Source: Vibrio sp. STUT-A11 (GTDB lineage Bacteria; Pseudomonadota; Gammaproteobacteria; Enterobacterales; Vibrionaceae). Taken from it: a DNA stretch of 64,000 nt. Shown one piece after another: positions 1-8,478 of the stretch; position 1 is the stretch's first letter, and every line of letters begins with the position of its first letter. The DNA lies in the NCBI RefSeq assembly GCF_026000435.1, contig NZ_AP026763.1, positions 124,001-188,000 on the forward strand, in the 5' to 3' direction. Both the position numbers and the translations under genes were made by a program. The notes beneath the pieces were generated by a model that worked only from the letters and a program-made list of their open reading frames with translations, was not told the DNA's origin and ran no database searches.

Positions 1-114
1 ATAAGATCCCGGTACTGAAATACCGTCTGACACCCGTCCTCGTTCATATTAAGTGGTGATTGGCTAGCTTCACATTGCTCAGGTACACTCGTTAATCCAG
101 TTAATGAGGTGCTT

Positions 115-1458
115 GTGACAAACTCTATTTTCTCTCCTTTATCTAATCCTCAGGTGCACCGTCAGGTCTTGGCACTTGCGATTCCGATGGTGCTTTCGAA
201 TATTACCGTTCCGCTGCTAGGTCTGGTTGATGCCGCAGTGATTGGTCATCTTGAACATGCCTGGTATCTGGGCGGTGTCGCCTTGGGCAGCACGATGATC
301 AGTGTGACTTTTTGGTTGCTCGGTTTTTTACGTATGTCGACGACGGGATTAGCTGCGCAATCTTATGGAAGTAATGATCGCAAACAACTTGCTTTAGTTT
401 TCCTGCAAGGCGCTTTGATGGCGTTGCTGTTCGCAGTGCTGTTTTTAGTTGCACACAGTTCTATTGCTGACCTTATCTTTAGCTGGAGCGATGCCAGTGA
501 GGAAGTGAAACACTATGGTATGCAGTATTTCTCTGTCCGTGTCTGGAGTGCGCCTGCAGCGTTAATGAATTTCGTGTTGTTGGGTTGGCTGCTTGGCACA
601 CAAAACGCCAAAGCGCCGATGTGGATGGTGATCATTACCAACCTGACTAATATCACCCTGGATGTCCTGTTTGTCATTGGCTTAGGCTGGAAAGTCGAAG
701 GGGCGGCATTGGCCTCAGTGATCGCAGACTACTCAGGTATGGCATTTGGCTTGGTTTGTGTTTGGAAAACATGGCAGGAGCGACAGTTGCCTTTGCCTAA
801 GTCTCTTCTTGCAGACACGCAGCATGGGATAGGTCGGTTTATAAAACTTAATCGAGATATCTTTTTACGCTCTTTGTGTTTGCAGGCGGCATTTAGCTTT
901 ATGACCTTTCAGGGGGCGAGCTTCGGTGATGATGTCGTGGCTGCGAATGCCGTGCTGATGAGTTTTTTGATGATCATTTCTTACGGCATGGACGGTTTTG
1001 CGTATGCCATGGAAGCCATGGTGGGTAGCGCGATTGGAGCGAAAGACAGGCAGCAACTGAGCGCATCGCTTATTGGGACTTTCTTTTGGAGTCTGGTTAT
1101 TTGTTTAGGCTTAACGGTCGCCTTTGCTTTAGCAGGATCGTTCATGATCGCCATGATCACCTCAATCGAAGAGGTACAGCAGCAGGCGGCGATTTATCTG
1201 CCATGGCTGGTGGTGATGCCACTGGCTTCGATGTGGTGCTTTCTTCTCGATGGAATTTTTGTCGGAGCGACTAAAGGTAAAGACATGCGCAACAGCATGT
1301 TTGTGGCGACCAGCAGCTTCTTTGTTGTCTTTTACTTATTTTCGGGATGGGAAAATCACGCGCTTTGGCTGGCGATGACCAGTTTTATGTTGATGCGCGG
1401 CATCGGGCTTGGCGTGATTTTTCTGTATCAATGGCGCAAGGGGACATTTCTCGCTTAG
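115..1458 (+). CDS. dinF: DinF-type MATE multidrug/toxin exporter
   Basis: This is a polytopic inner-membrane transporter of the MATE family, expected to export cationic or toxic compounds using an H+ or Na+ gradient. The N-terminal signature LLGLVDAAVIGHL, the segment FLRMSTTGL and the C-terminal LLDGIFVGATKGKDMRNSM match E. coli DinF closely, and about twelve hydrophobic segments run through the protein. An upstream GTG at 109 is in frame, but the AATGAGG motif at 103-109 sits five bases before the GTG at 115, so I start there (447 aa). In E. coli dinF follows lexA and is damage-inducible. No lexA tail or clear LexA box is visible in the 108 bases before it, so that regulation is not shown here. 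It converges on sthA across a shared terminator. Confidence 0.85.
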   Translation: MTNSIFSPLSNPQVHRQVLALAIPMVLSNITVPLLGLVDAAVIGHLEHAWYLGGVALGSTMISVTFWLLGFLRMSTTGLAAQSYGSNDRKQLALVFLQGALMALLFAVLFLVAHSSIADLIFSWSDASEEVKHYGMQYFSVRVWSAPAALMNFVLLGWLLGTQNAKAPMWMVIITNLTNITLDVLFVIGLGWKVEGAALASVIADYSGMAFGLVCVWKTWQERQLPLPKSLLADTQHGIGRFIKLNRDIFLRSLCLQAAFSFMTFQGASFGDDVVAANAVLMSFLMIISYGMDGFAYAMEAMVGSAIGAKDRQQLSASLIGTFFWSLVICLGLTVAFALAGSFMIAMITSIEEVQQQAAIYLPWLVVMPLASMWCFLLDGIFVGATKGKDMRNSMFVATSSFFVVFYLFSGWENHALWLAMTSFMLMRGIGLGVIFLYQWRKGTFLA

Positions 1459-1473
1459 CGGTTACCACAAACA

Positions 1474-1503
1474 AAAACAGCAGGCGGAGTGCCTGCTGTT
1501 TTA
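1474..1503. terminator. bidirectional terminator between dinF and sthA
   Basis: A 12-bp inverted repeat (AAAACAGCAGGC, loop GGAGT, GCCTGCTGTTTT) lies between two convergent genes and carries a T-run on both strands, so it can end transcripts from either side. Confidence 0.85.
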
Positions 1504-1524
1504 CGTTTTAGGGTGCTAGTCCCA

Positions 1525-2925
1525 TTAGAAAAGTCGGTTTAAACCATTCAATGCTGCCACACGGTAGGCTTCGGCCATGGTTGGGTAGTTGAACGTTGTG
1601 TTAACGAAATACTCGATGGTATTCGCTTCGCCTTTTTGTTCCATGATGGCTTGTCCGATGTGGATGATTTCCGCTGCACGTTGACCAAAACAGTGGATGC
1701 CAAGGATCTCTTTGGTTTCGCGGTGGAACAAAATCTTCAAACTGCCAATGTCTTTTCCTGCGATCTGTGCGCGCGCCAGATGTTTAAAGGAAGAGCGACC
1801 CACCTCGTAAGGTACTTTCGCTGCCGTCAGTTCTTGCTCTGTTCTACCAACGGAACTGATTTCCGGAATGGTGTAGATGCCGGTTGGGATATCTTCAATC
1901 AGATAGTTATCCGCTTGTCCCTTGGTGATGGCTTGCGCCACAAAGCGCCCTTGATCGTAGGCAGCACTTGCCAGGCTAGGGTAACCAATCACGTCACCAA
2001 CTGCGTAAATGTGCTCCACTGCGGTTTGATAGTTACGGTTCACTTTCAATTGTCCGCGCGAGTCCGCTTCCAGACCAACCGTACCTAAATTAAGTTTGTC
2101 GGTATTACCTGTTCGGCCGTTGGCGTACAGCAGGCAGTCGGCACGCATCTTCTTACCAGATTTCAGGTGGATGATGACGCCATCTTCTGTACCTTCAATT
2201 TTCTCGTAAGTTTCGTCGTTACGAATCACCACACCACTATTCCAGAAGTGGTATGACAGGGCATCAGAGACCTCGTTGTCCAAGAAAGACAGCAAACGGT
2301 CACGGGTGTTAATCAAGTCAGTTTTCACCCCAAGCCCGCGGAAGATAGACGCATACTCACAGCCAATGACACCTGCACCATAGATAATGATATGACGAGG
2401 GTCATGCTTCAGGCTTAGGATGGAGTCACTGTCGTAAATGCGTTCGTGTAGGAAGTCGACATCATCTGGCTGGTATGGGCGAGAGCCTGTCGCTATGACA
2501 AATTTATCTGCTGAGTAGACTTCTTCTGTGCCATCACTTTGCATGACCGCGACAGAGTAATCATCGATAAAACGTGCGGTGCCGAATAGCAGGGTACATT
2601 GGTTGCGGTCGTAGAAACCCTGACGTAGGCGTGTTTGTTTGTCGGTGACCGACTTCGCATGGCCTAAAATGTCAGAAAATGTTGCATGTAAACTGGTGCT
2701 ATTGCGGCAGAATAGCGGGTTGCTATTAAATTCGATGATTCGGCTAACCGCATGACGCAGTGCTTTTGATGGTATGGTTCCCCAGTGCGTACAGCCGCCA
2801 CCAACGCTGCTCTCTTTCTCAATGATGGCTACATTCAGTCCCGCTTTGGTTAACCCCATTGCTGCCCCTTCTCCGCCAGGGCCACTACCAATTACGATCA
2901 CGTCAAAGTGATTTACATGCGCCAT
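1525..2925 (-). CDS. sthA: soluble pyridine nucleotide transhydrogenase
   Basis: A cytosolic FAD flavoprotein that transfers hydride between NADPH and NAD+, usually draining excess NADPH. The length (466 aa) equals E. coli SthA. The FAD-binding motif GSGPGGEG is at residues 13-20, the NAD(P)-binding motif GAGVIGCEY is mid-protein, and the dimerisation domain ends in VNTTFNYPTMAEAYRVAALN. The position that forms the redox disulphide in related dihydrolipoamide dehydrogenases reads GGGCTHWGTIPSK: Cys45 is kept but the partner is Thr50. This is the SthA hallmark and shows it is not a disulphide reductase. It is divergent from fabR. Confidence 0.96.
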   Translation of the reverse strand: MAHVNHFDVIVIGSGPGGEGAAMGLTKAGLNVAIIEKESSVGGGCTHWGTIPSKALRHAVSRIIEFNSNPLFCRNSTSLHATFSDILGHAKSVTDKQTRLRQGFYDRNQCTLLFGTARFIDDYSVAVMQSDGTEEVYSADKFVIATGSRPYQPDDVDFLHERIYDSDSILSLKHDPRHIIIYGAGVIGCEYASIFRGLGVKTDLINTRDRLLSFLDNEVSDALSYHFWNSGVVIRNDETYEKIEGTEDGVIIHLKSGKKMRADCLLYANGRTGNTDKLNLGTVGLEADSRGQLKVNRNYQTAVEHIYAVGDVIGYPSLASAAYDQGRFVAQAITKGQADNYLIEDIPTGIYTIPEISSVGRTEQELTAAKVPYEVGRSSFKHLARAQIAGKDIGSLKILFHRETKEILGIHCFGQRAAEIIHIGQAIMEQKGEANTIEYFVNTTFNYPTMAEAYRVAALNGLNRLF

Positions 2926-3020
2926 GATGTATTTCCTTGTTATATTTGCTTAACATTGCCTTAGCGCAATTTTAACTCATTTACTCTATACGTACACGTA
3001 ATGGCTGCGAGAGAGTGGAA

Positions 3021-3173
3021 GTGATCACGCAGAAAGTACCAAAAGCACCAATTGGCATGTTGGATGTCTATAAATTGCATCGAGAACATTGCATTCAGAC
3101 GGCTGCCAATAGTAACGTTTGCGCGGTTAACGCTGGTAAAGGCAACATCTCTTTCTCCGCAGGGGGGAATTAA
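3021..3173 (+). CDS. possible 50-residue small ORF between sthA and fabR
   Basis: An open frame begins at GTG 3021, after the purine-rich GAGAGTGGAA, and stops with TAA at 3171. It would encode a soluble 50-residue peptide beginning V/M-ITQKVPKAPIGML, with two cysteines and no membrane segment. I recognise no family. The longer frame on the opposite strand (2961-3212) reads less like protein. Nothing but the open frame and a weak ribosome site supports it, and the stretch may simply be the fabR leader. Confidence 0.2.
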   Translation: MITQKVPKAPIGMLDVYKLHREHCIQTAANSNVCAVNAGKGNISFSAGGN

Positions 3174-3219
3174 GTTATATTGAGGCTCTTGTCCCCTACA
3201 TAAAAAGAGCAAGTTAAGA

Positions 3220-3861
3220 ATGAAATCGATGGGAATCCGCGCGCAACAAAAAGAGAAGACACGTCGATCACTGATCGACGCGGCATTTAGTCAATTAAGT
3301 GCGGATCGCAGCTATTCCAGTCTCAGCTTGCGAGAAGTTGCCCGAGAGGCAGGAATTGCACCTACTTCTTTTTACCGCCACTTCAAGGACATGGATGAGC
3401 TTGGCTTGACCATGGTCGATGAAGGGGGGTTACTGTTACGTCAATTGATGCGTCAGGCGCGTCAACGTATCGTGAAAGAAGGGAGTGTGATTCGAACTTC
3501 AGTTGAAACATTTATGGAATTCATTGAAAGTAGCCCGAACGTATTTCGTTTATTACTGCGTGAACGTTCTGGAACTTCTTCTGAATTCCGTACTGCTGTT
3601 GCTCGAGAAATTCAGCATTTTGCGGCAGAATTGACCGAGTACTTGATGAGCACCGGTGTGACCAGAGAAGAGGCGTATACTCAAGCAGAGGCGTCGGTTA
3701 CTTTGGTCTTTAGCTCGGGTGCTGAAGCTTTAGATTTAGATCGCCGTGAACGCGATGAACTCGCGGAACGATTGATTATGCAATTGCGAATGATAGCCAA
3801 AGGGGCTTATTGGTATCGCAAAGAACGTGAACGTAACCGATTAAAAGGCAGGATAGAATAA
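3220..3861 (+). CDS. fabR: TetR-family repressor of unsaturated fatty acid synthesis
   Basis: A DNA-binding repressor that in E. coli lowers fabA/fabB expression in response to the acyl-ACP/CoA pool. The N-terminal helix-turn-helix, ending EAGIAPTSFYRHF, and most of the ligand domain (LLRERSGTSSEFRTAVAREIQHF) match E. coli FabR nearly residue for residue. Two starts are possible: ATG 3220 (213 aa) or ATG 3229, which gives the MGIRAQQKEKTRR start seen in E. coli. Neither has a strong ribosome site. The stop overlaps the yijD start (TAATG), so the two are translationally coupled. This fabR-yijD pair is conserved in E. coli. Confidence 0.94.
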   Translation: MKSMGIRAQQKEKTRRSLIDAAFSQLSADRSYSSLSLREVAREAGIAPTSFYRHFKDMDELGLTMVDEGGLLLRQLMRQARQRIVKEGSVIRTSVETFMEFIESSPNVFRLLLRERSGTSSEFRTAVAREIQHFAAELTEYLMSTGVTREEAYTQAEASVTLVFSSGAEALDLDRRERDELAERLIMQLRMIAKGAYWYRKERERNRLKGRIE

Positions 3862-4232
3862 TGTCGAATGGAAATAAATCTGAAAAGAAAACGCTGATTT
3901 TAGCGTTGGTTGCAGGTGTGTGTGGTGATGCTTTGTTGTCATGGTTGACCATGAGCGAAGTCTCTTTCTCAATCTTCCCGTTGATTGCACTTGTGCTGGC
4001 AGTACAAGCGCTGTACCAAGAATACCTAAACAACCCGGTATCGGAAGATATCCCGTTGGTTGGACTGGCGTGTTTCTTTGTGGGGGCTTTTGGTCACTCT
4101 GCGTTTATCAAAGCGCAATACCCAGAAGCAGGTTCAAACTTCTTTGCCATTCTGGTTTCTATGATCCTACTAGTATGGATCGGTAAGAAGCTTGGTTTTA
4201 TGGAACACAAAAGCAAAACTTCAGCGGAATAA
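3861..4232 (+). CDS. yijD: YijD family (DUF1422) inner-membrane protein
   Basis: A small integral membrane protein of unknown function (123 aa; E. coli YijD is 119 aa). Four hydrophobic segments are visible (about residues 10-25, 32-48, 66-83 and 94-110). The segments IKAQYPEAGSNFF and LVWIGKKLG match YijD (VRAEYPDIGSNFF, VFWIGAKM). It overlaps fabR by one base, so the two are co-translated. The link to membrane lipid control is suggested only by this partnership. Confidence 0.9.
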   Translation: MSNGNKSEKKTLILALVAGVCGDALLSWLTMSEVSFSIFPLIALVLAVQALYQEYLNNPVSEDIPLVGLACFFVGAFGHSAFIKAQYPEAGSNFFAILVSMILLVWIGKKLGFMEHKSKTSAE

Positions 4233-4249
4233 CACCGCAAAGGTGAAAT

Positions 4250-4280
4250 AAAAAGCGAGCTCAACAGCTCGCTTTTTTTA
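4250..4280. terminator. terminator between yijD and trmA
   Basis: Stem AGCGAGC / GCTCGCT with a six-base loop is flanked by A5 on the left and T7 on the right. It is placed between convergent genes and can serve both strands. Confidence 0.85.
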
Positions 4281-4302
4281 TCCCTGTTTAATTGAGTGAC
4301 GC

Positions 4303-5409
4303 TTATTTGCGTTCAAGAAATACACCGGCTTCCATGTGGTGGGTGTATGGGAACTGATCGAACAAAGCAAAACGCGTGACTTTGTGGGTTTCACTCAATA
4401 TATCCAGGTTCTCTTTGAGTGTTTCAGGGTTACATGAGATGTACATGATACGCTCGTAACCTTGCACCATCTTGCAGGTGTCCACATCCATACCAGAACG
4501 CGGTGGATCAACAAAAATCGTGTTGCAGTTGTAGCTCTTCAAATCCACGCCAGCATCTTGCAAGCGGCGGAACTCACGTTTACCTTCGATCGCCTGAGTA
4601 AACTCTTCTGCTGAAAGACGCAGGATTTGCACGTTATCAATTTCATTCGCGGCGATATTGTATTGTGCAGATACCACGGAAGGCTTCGCCAGTTCGGTTG
4701 CCAATACGCGGTCAAAGTTTTGTGCCAATGCCAGCGAGAAGTTACCGTTACCACAGTAAAGCTCTAACAGGTCACCGGTGCTGTCTTGAGTACAGTCTAC
4801 CGCCCATTCCAGCATCTTCTCCGCGACTTTACCGTTTGGCTGCGTAAAGCTGTTTTCTACTTGTTGGTAAATGTACGACTGACCATTCACATCTAGTTTC
4901 TCGATGACATAATCTTGGTCGAGGACGATTTTCATCTTGCGTGCACGGCCGATGATATTGAGGTTGAAACCTTCATCATTCAGACGCTGCTTCATTGCTT
5001 TCGCGTTTTCAATCCACTCATCATCCAACTGACGATGGTAAAGCAGAGAAACCAGAATCTCACCGCTCAGTGTAGAAAGAAAGTCCACCTGGAATAATTT
5101 ACGACGCAGAGAGTCGTTGTCTTTCATCGCATCAATTAACAGCGGCATCAAATCATTAATCAGACGGCTAGCAGCAGGGAATTGGTCAACACGGTATTTT
5201 TCGCGAGTTTCCTGATTAAACATGATGTAGTAAAGGTCTTCACCCTCATGCCAAACGCGGAACTCAGCACGCATACGGTAGTGCTGCTCTGGTGATTCAA
5301 ACACTTCCAGCTCTGGCACGTTATATGGCGAGAACATATCAGTGAGACGTTCAACTTTTTCCGCCAGTTGTTCTTGGTAGTGTTGTGGGTTTACATCAAG
5401 AGTAGCCAT
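4303..5409 (-). CDS. trmA: tRNA (uracil-54-C5)-methyltransferase
   Basis: Makes ribothymidine at position 54 in the T-loop of tRNAs using S-adenosylmethionine. It is 368 aa (E. coli 366). SAM-binding ELYCGNGNFSLALA and DPPRSGMD are present. The catalytic nucleophile is Cys326 in YISCNPETL and the general base is Glu360 in HHMEAGVFLE, equivalent to E. coli Cys324 and Glu358. The ATG at 5409 gives the expected MATLDVNPQHYQEQL start. It is divergent from btuB, whose riboswitch leader lies upstream. Confidence 0.96.
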   Translation of the reverse strand: MATLDVNPQHYQEQLAEKVERLTDMFSPYNVPELEVFESPEQHYRMRAEFRVWHEGEDLYYIMFNQETREKYRVDQFPAASRLINDLMPLLIDAMKDNDSLRRKLFQVDFLSTLSGEILVSLLYHRQLDDEWIENAKAMKQRLNDEGFNLNIIGRARKMKIVLDQDYVIEKLDVNGQSYIYQQVENSFTQPNGKVAEKMLEWAVDCTQDSTGDLLELYCGNGNFSLALAQNFDRVLATELAKPSVVSAQYNIAANEIDNVQILRLSAEEFTQAIEGKREFRRLQDAGVDLKSYNCNTIFVDPPRSGMDVDTCKMVQGYERIMYISCNPETLKENLDILSETHKVTRFALFDQFPYTHHMEAGVFLERK

Positions 5410-5604
5410 GATCTTACCTTTTATGGTGCATTCAATTTAAGAGCGCAGATTTTATTCAATCTCAACAGTATGTCCAGTTTTGTACTTGAATTGATCTAAA
5501 GATAGTGTGTACAGGCTGAAGAGAAAGCGCAATTAATCAAAACGTTACAATTTATAGGGCTAATATTGGCTGGACAAATAACCCATAGCTGAATAATATC
5601 AGCC

Positions 5605-5785
5605 TCAAGCTGGTGCTATCTAGCAATCTAGATGGCTGAAATGGGAATCTGGTGGAACTCCAGAACTGACGCGCAGCGGTAAAAGAGAACGAAAGCTTAT
5701 CAAGACACTGCATTGGCTGATGTGGGAAGTCGAGCGAGTAGGTGGGGTAAAACCAGGCTCTTAAGTCCGAATACCTGCCAGCAAC
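5605..5785 (+). promoter_or_regulatory. cobalamin (B12) riboswitch of btuB
   Basis: The leader shows the ordered conserved blocks of a cobalamin aptamer: GGTGC (5612), GGC, ATGGGAA, GGTGGAACTCC, then a CGCGCAGCGGTAA segment. It closes with a B12-box-like TAAGTCCGAATACCTGCC near 5761-5779. It sits directly upstream of the B12 receptor gene, the usual target. When adenosylcobalamin is abundant it should shut off btuB. Its boundaries are estimated. Confidence 0.9.
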
Positions 5786-5786
5786 T

Positions 5787-5824
5787 GAGCCACAGCACTG
5801 GTCTGCCATTAAATGGCAGGGCTC
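5787..5824 (+). promoter_or_regulatory. putative expression-platform hairpin of the btuB riboswitch
   Basis: GAGCC (5787-5791) can pair with GGCTC (5820-5824) around an inner hairpin CTGCCATT/AATGGCAG. No U-run follows, so control is more likely at translation than by termination. The presumed ribosome site TTTAGGA lies about 20 bases further on. Confidence 0.5.
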
Positions 5825-5854
5825 GGAAGGAATTACGCGATTTAGGACAATACA

Positions 5855-7690
5855 ATGAAAAAATCCGCATTGGCGATCACTCTGGCATCGCTGCTTTCAC
5901 CTGTCTCTTATCTACAGGCCCAAGAAACCTCCGTTGACGAAACCCTCGTTGTTACCGCTAACCGATTTGAACAAGCCGAAAGTAATACGCTTGCTGATGT
6001 GGAAGTCGTGACCCGAGAAGATATCGACCGTATTCAAGCTAAGACTCTACCGGATGTATTGCGTCGACTTACTGGTATTCAGGTGACGCAAAATGGTGGC
6101 CGTGGTCAGTTAGCTTCGCTATTTGTGCGTGGCACAAGTTCAGACCAAGTTTTGGTGCTGGTTGATGGTGTACGTTTTGCTCGTGCAGCAAAAGGCGCGG
6201 TTGATTTCAACCAGATCCCACTGACTTATGTTCAGCGCATTGAGTATGTTCGTGGCGCTCGTGCGTCTCTGTACGGCTCGGAAGCGATTGGCGGTGTTAT
6301 CAATATCATTACCGTGGCTCGCGCAGAAGATGAAAGCACCAAGTTGAGCGCAGGTCTGGGTAGCCTTGACTATCAAGAGCTGAGTATCGCATCGGGTATT
6401 AAAGTCGGTGACAATGGTCAGTTGAATCTTGCATTGGGAACTGAAAGTGATGACGGCTACAACGTTCGCCCGGTTGCAGGCATCAACGATGGTGATCGTC
6501 ATGGCTTTGAAACCAAGAATGGTCTGATTGGCTACGTGCATAATTTTGATAAGCAGTGGTCAGCATTTGGTAACTTCCGTGCATACGAGAATGTTTACCA
6601 GTACGACAGCAGCTATGGCAGTCGCGCCTACTACGAAGCAGAGAAAGATGATTTCTCGGCAACAATTGGCGGCAAATACCAATCTGACAACCTGATGTCT
6701 GAGTTACAAGTGACGGCACAGAAGCAGAAGTCATGGAATTACCAACAGTCAGCAGGTAAGCACTCAGGTACAGAAGATGAGCTAGAACAGCAAAACGTGC
6801 AGTGGACCAACAGCTACCTTCTAAACAACAATACAACGATTGCTGGTGGTATTGATTGGCGTGACGAGTCTTACGTTGATAAGAACGCAAATAAAACGTT
6901 CGATCGCACCAATGGCGCATTATTTGGTATCGCGACAGCAACGATTGATAACGCTATGCTCGAAGGCAGTGCCCGTATTGATGACAACGAAGAGTACGGC
7001 AGTGAGTTTACTTACAGTCTGGCTGCGGGTTACCAGTTCGTCCCAGAGTTTGGCGCTAAAGCCTCTTTTGGTACTGCATTTAAAGCTCCGAACCTTTATC
7101 AGCAATACGACCCAACTTACGGTGAGAAAGATCTTAAGCCAGAAGAGTCGGATGCTTGGGAAATCAGCTTTAGTGGTGATGTTCAGGGCGTTTTCTGGTC
7201 ACTGACGGGGTACGACTATAAGATCACCAATCTTATCGACTACCATCCGACCACATACAAGTACCTGAATGTTGACGGTGAAACACACATTCAAGGTGTT
7301 GAACTAGTTGCCGAGTTTGAAACGGGTATTGTACAGCATCAATTGAGCGCTGATTACAAAGATGCAGAAGATGATAATGGTGATCAGTTGCAACGTCGTG
7401 CCAAAGAAATGTACAAGTGGAACGCGATGGTAAACTTTGACAAGGTTGATTGGTCAATTAGCTATCTATACGTAGGTAAGCGCCCAGATGTTGATTACAA
7501 CACTTGGCCATCTCAAGATGTATATATGCCTTCTTACTCACTGGTAGATACAGCAGTCACTTACTACCCTAATGAGTCAACCACGATTAGTGCTCGTATC
7601 GATAACTTGTTTGATGAAGAGTACGAAATGGCCTTGGGTTATCCTGCTGCAGAGCGTGCTTACTACGTAAACATCGGTTACCAATTCTAG
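5855..7690 (+). CDS. btuB: TonB-dependent outer-membrane vitamin B12 receptor
   Basis: A 22-stranded outer-membrane barrel with a plug that imports cobalamin using TonB energy. The signal peptide runs to about Ala22 (cut before QETSVDE). The TonB box TLVVTA follows at residues 30-35. The plug motifs DVLRRLTGIQVTQNGG and YGSEAIGGVINII match E. coli BtuB, and the chain ends in the aromatic C-terminus VNIGYQF typical of BAM-inserted barrels. The length of 611 aa is normal. TAGGA about eight bases before ATG is the ribosome site. It is controlled by the riboswitch just upstream, and the DUF71 gene downstream may share the pathway. Confidence 0.95.
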   Translation: MKKSALAITLASLLSPVSYLQAQETSVDETLVVTANRFEQAESNTLADVEVVTREDIDRIQAKTLPDVLRRLTGIQVTQNGGRGQLASLFVRGTSSDQVLVLVDGVRFARAAKGAVDFNQIPLTYVQRIEYVRGARASLYGSEAIGGVINIITVARAEDESTKLSAGLGSLDYQELSIASGIKVGDNGQLNLALGTESDDGYNVRPVAGINDGDRHGFETKNGLIGYVHNFDKQWSAFGNFRAYENVYQYDSSYGSRAYYEAEKDDFSATIGGKYQSDNLMSELQVTAQKQKSWNYQQSAGKHSGTEDELEQQNVQWTNSYLLNNNTTIAGGIDWRDESYVDKNANKTFDRTNGALFGIATATIDNAMLEGSARIDDNEEYGSEFTYSLAAGYQFVPEFGAKASFGTAFKAPNLYQQYDPTYGEKDLKPEESDAWEISFSGDVQGVFWSLTGYDYKITNLIDYHPTTYKYLNVDGETHIQGVELVAEFETGIVQHQLSADYKDAEDDNGDQLQRRAKEMYKWNAMVNFDKVDWSISYLYVGKRPDVDYNTWPSQDVYMPSYSLVDTAVTYYPNESTTISARIDNLFDEEYEMALGYPAAERAYYVNIGYQF

Positions 7691-7705
7691 CCTTAGTTAT
7701 GAATG

Positions 7706-7733
7706 AAAGCCGCCTTCGGGCGGTTTTTCTTTT
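7706..7733 (+). terminator. terminator after btuB
   Basis: Stem CCGCC / GGCGG with a TTCG tetraloop is followed by T5CT4. It separates btuB from the DUF71 gene, which starts only about 20 bases later, so that gene depends on read-through or its own promoter. Confidence 0.85.
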
Positions 7734-7754
7734 CAAGAATCGTATGGAGGCATC

Positions 7755-8438
7755 ATGAGTACACCAAAACGTGTCGTGATCAGTTGGTCGAGCGGTAAAG
7801 ATTCCACACTGACGTTAGAAAGGTTGCAAGAAGACCCAAATTACGAAGTAGTTGGACTCTATACAACTTATGTCGACGACGAAGTTCCTTTTCAGGCGAC
7901 ACCTCTTGAAGTGGTAAAGATGCAGGCTGACTTGCTGCATTTGCCGCTCGTAACGATACCTTTGCCTGAAGTGTTTCCAAGCAATGATATCTACCAATCT
8001 ACCATTGTCACCGCGTTGGCGAAGAGTGGGTTGAACATACAAGCTGTCGCTTTTGGTGACATGTTCTGCAATGGTATAGCCGATTATCGACGTAGCTATA
8101 TACAACCTGCTGGCTGGGAATGTGTGTTCCCGCTATTAGGGGAGTGTAGCAAGGGCTTAGCTTTGGAAATTATCGAGCGTGGTATTGAAACGATGCTGAT
8201 CACCACCGATGGAGAAGCCTTGTCATCAGAATGGTGTGGGCGTTGGTATGACAAACCGCTGGTTGATTCGCTCCCAAGTCATATTGACCCGTGTGGAGAA
8301 AATGGCGAGTTTCATACCTTGGTGACATCCACCCCTTCATTTCGAGGCCATATAGAACTGGTTAAGCTAGAGGTAGAGGTTGGAGAGAGGTTTAGTCACC
8401 AAAGATACTGCGCCAAATCATTGCCAAAACAAATCTAG
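7755..8438 (+). CDS. DUF71/COG2102 ATP-pyrophosphatase (Dph6-like), probable B12-salvage subgroup
   Basis: A 227-residue soluble enzyme of the N-type ATP pyrophosphatase class. The PP-loop SSGKDS is at residues 12-17, and the family segments VAFGDMFCNGIADYRR and the EWCGRWYDKPL region follow. In archaea and eukaryotes the family makes diphthamide (Dph6), which bacteria lack. A bacterial subgroup has been predicted from gene clustering to act in B12 salvage. The position directly after riboswitch-controlled btuB fits that subgroup. The substrate is unknown. GGAGG at 7746-7750 decides the ATG at 7755. Confidence 0.8.
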   Translation: MSTPKRVVISWSSGKDSTLTLERLQEDPNYEVVGLYTTYVDDEVPFQATPLEVVKMQADLLHLPLVTIPLPEVFPSNDIYQSTIVTALAKSGLNIQAVAFGDMFCNGIADYRRSYIQPAGWECVFPLLGECSKGLALEIIERGIETMLITTDGEALSSEWCGRWYDKPLVDSLPSHIDPCGENGEFHTLVTSTPSFRGHIELVKLEVEVGERFSHQRYCAKSLPKQI

Positions 8439-8478
8439 CCAGTATGATCGCAGCGTTTATATTGCTTAGGTAAGACTC

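Noticed and set aside
1..59. Open frame entering from the left edge (ending at TGA 57-59) and an opposite-strand frame starting near 49
   Set aside because: Either could be the edge of a neighbouring gene, but 18 codons match nothing I know. In particular it is not the LexA C-terminus expected before dinF, so I do not call it.
1636..2088. 150-codon frame antisense to sthA
   Set aside because: Complete overlap with a well-conserved enzyme gene and no family resemblance; a codon-bias shadow.
2961..3212. 83-codon minus-strand frame in the sthA-fabR gap
   Set aside because: No ribosome site and non-protein-like composition; the gap is better explained as a regulatory leader.
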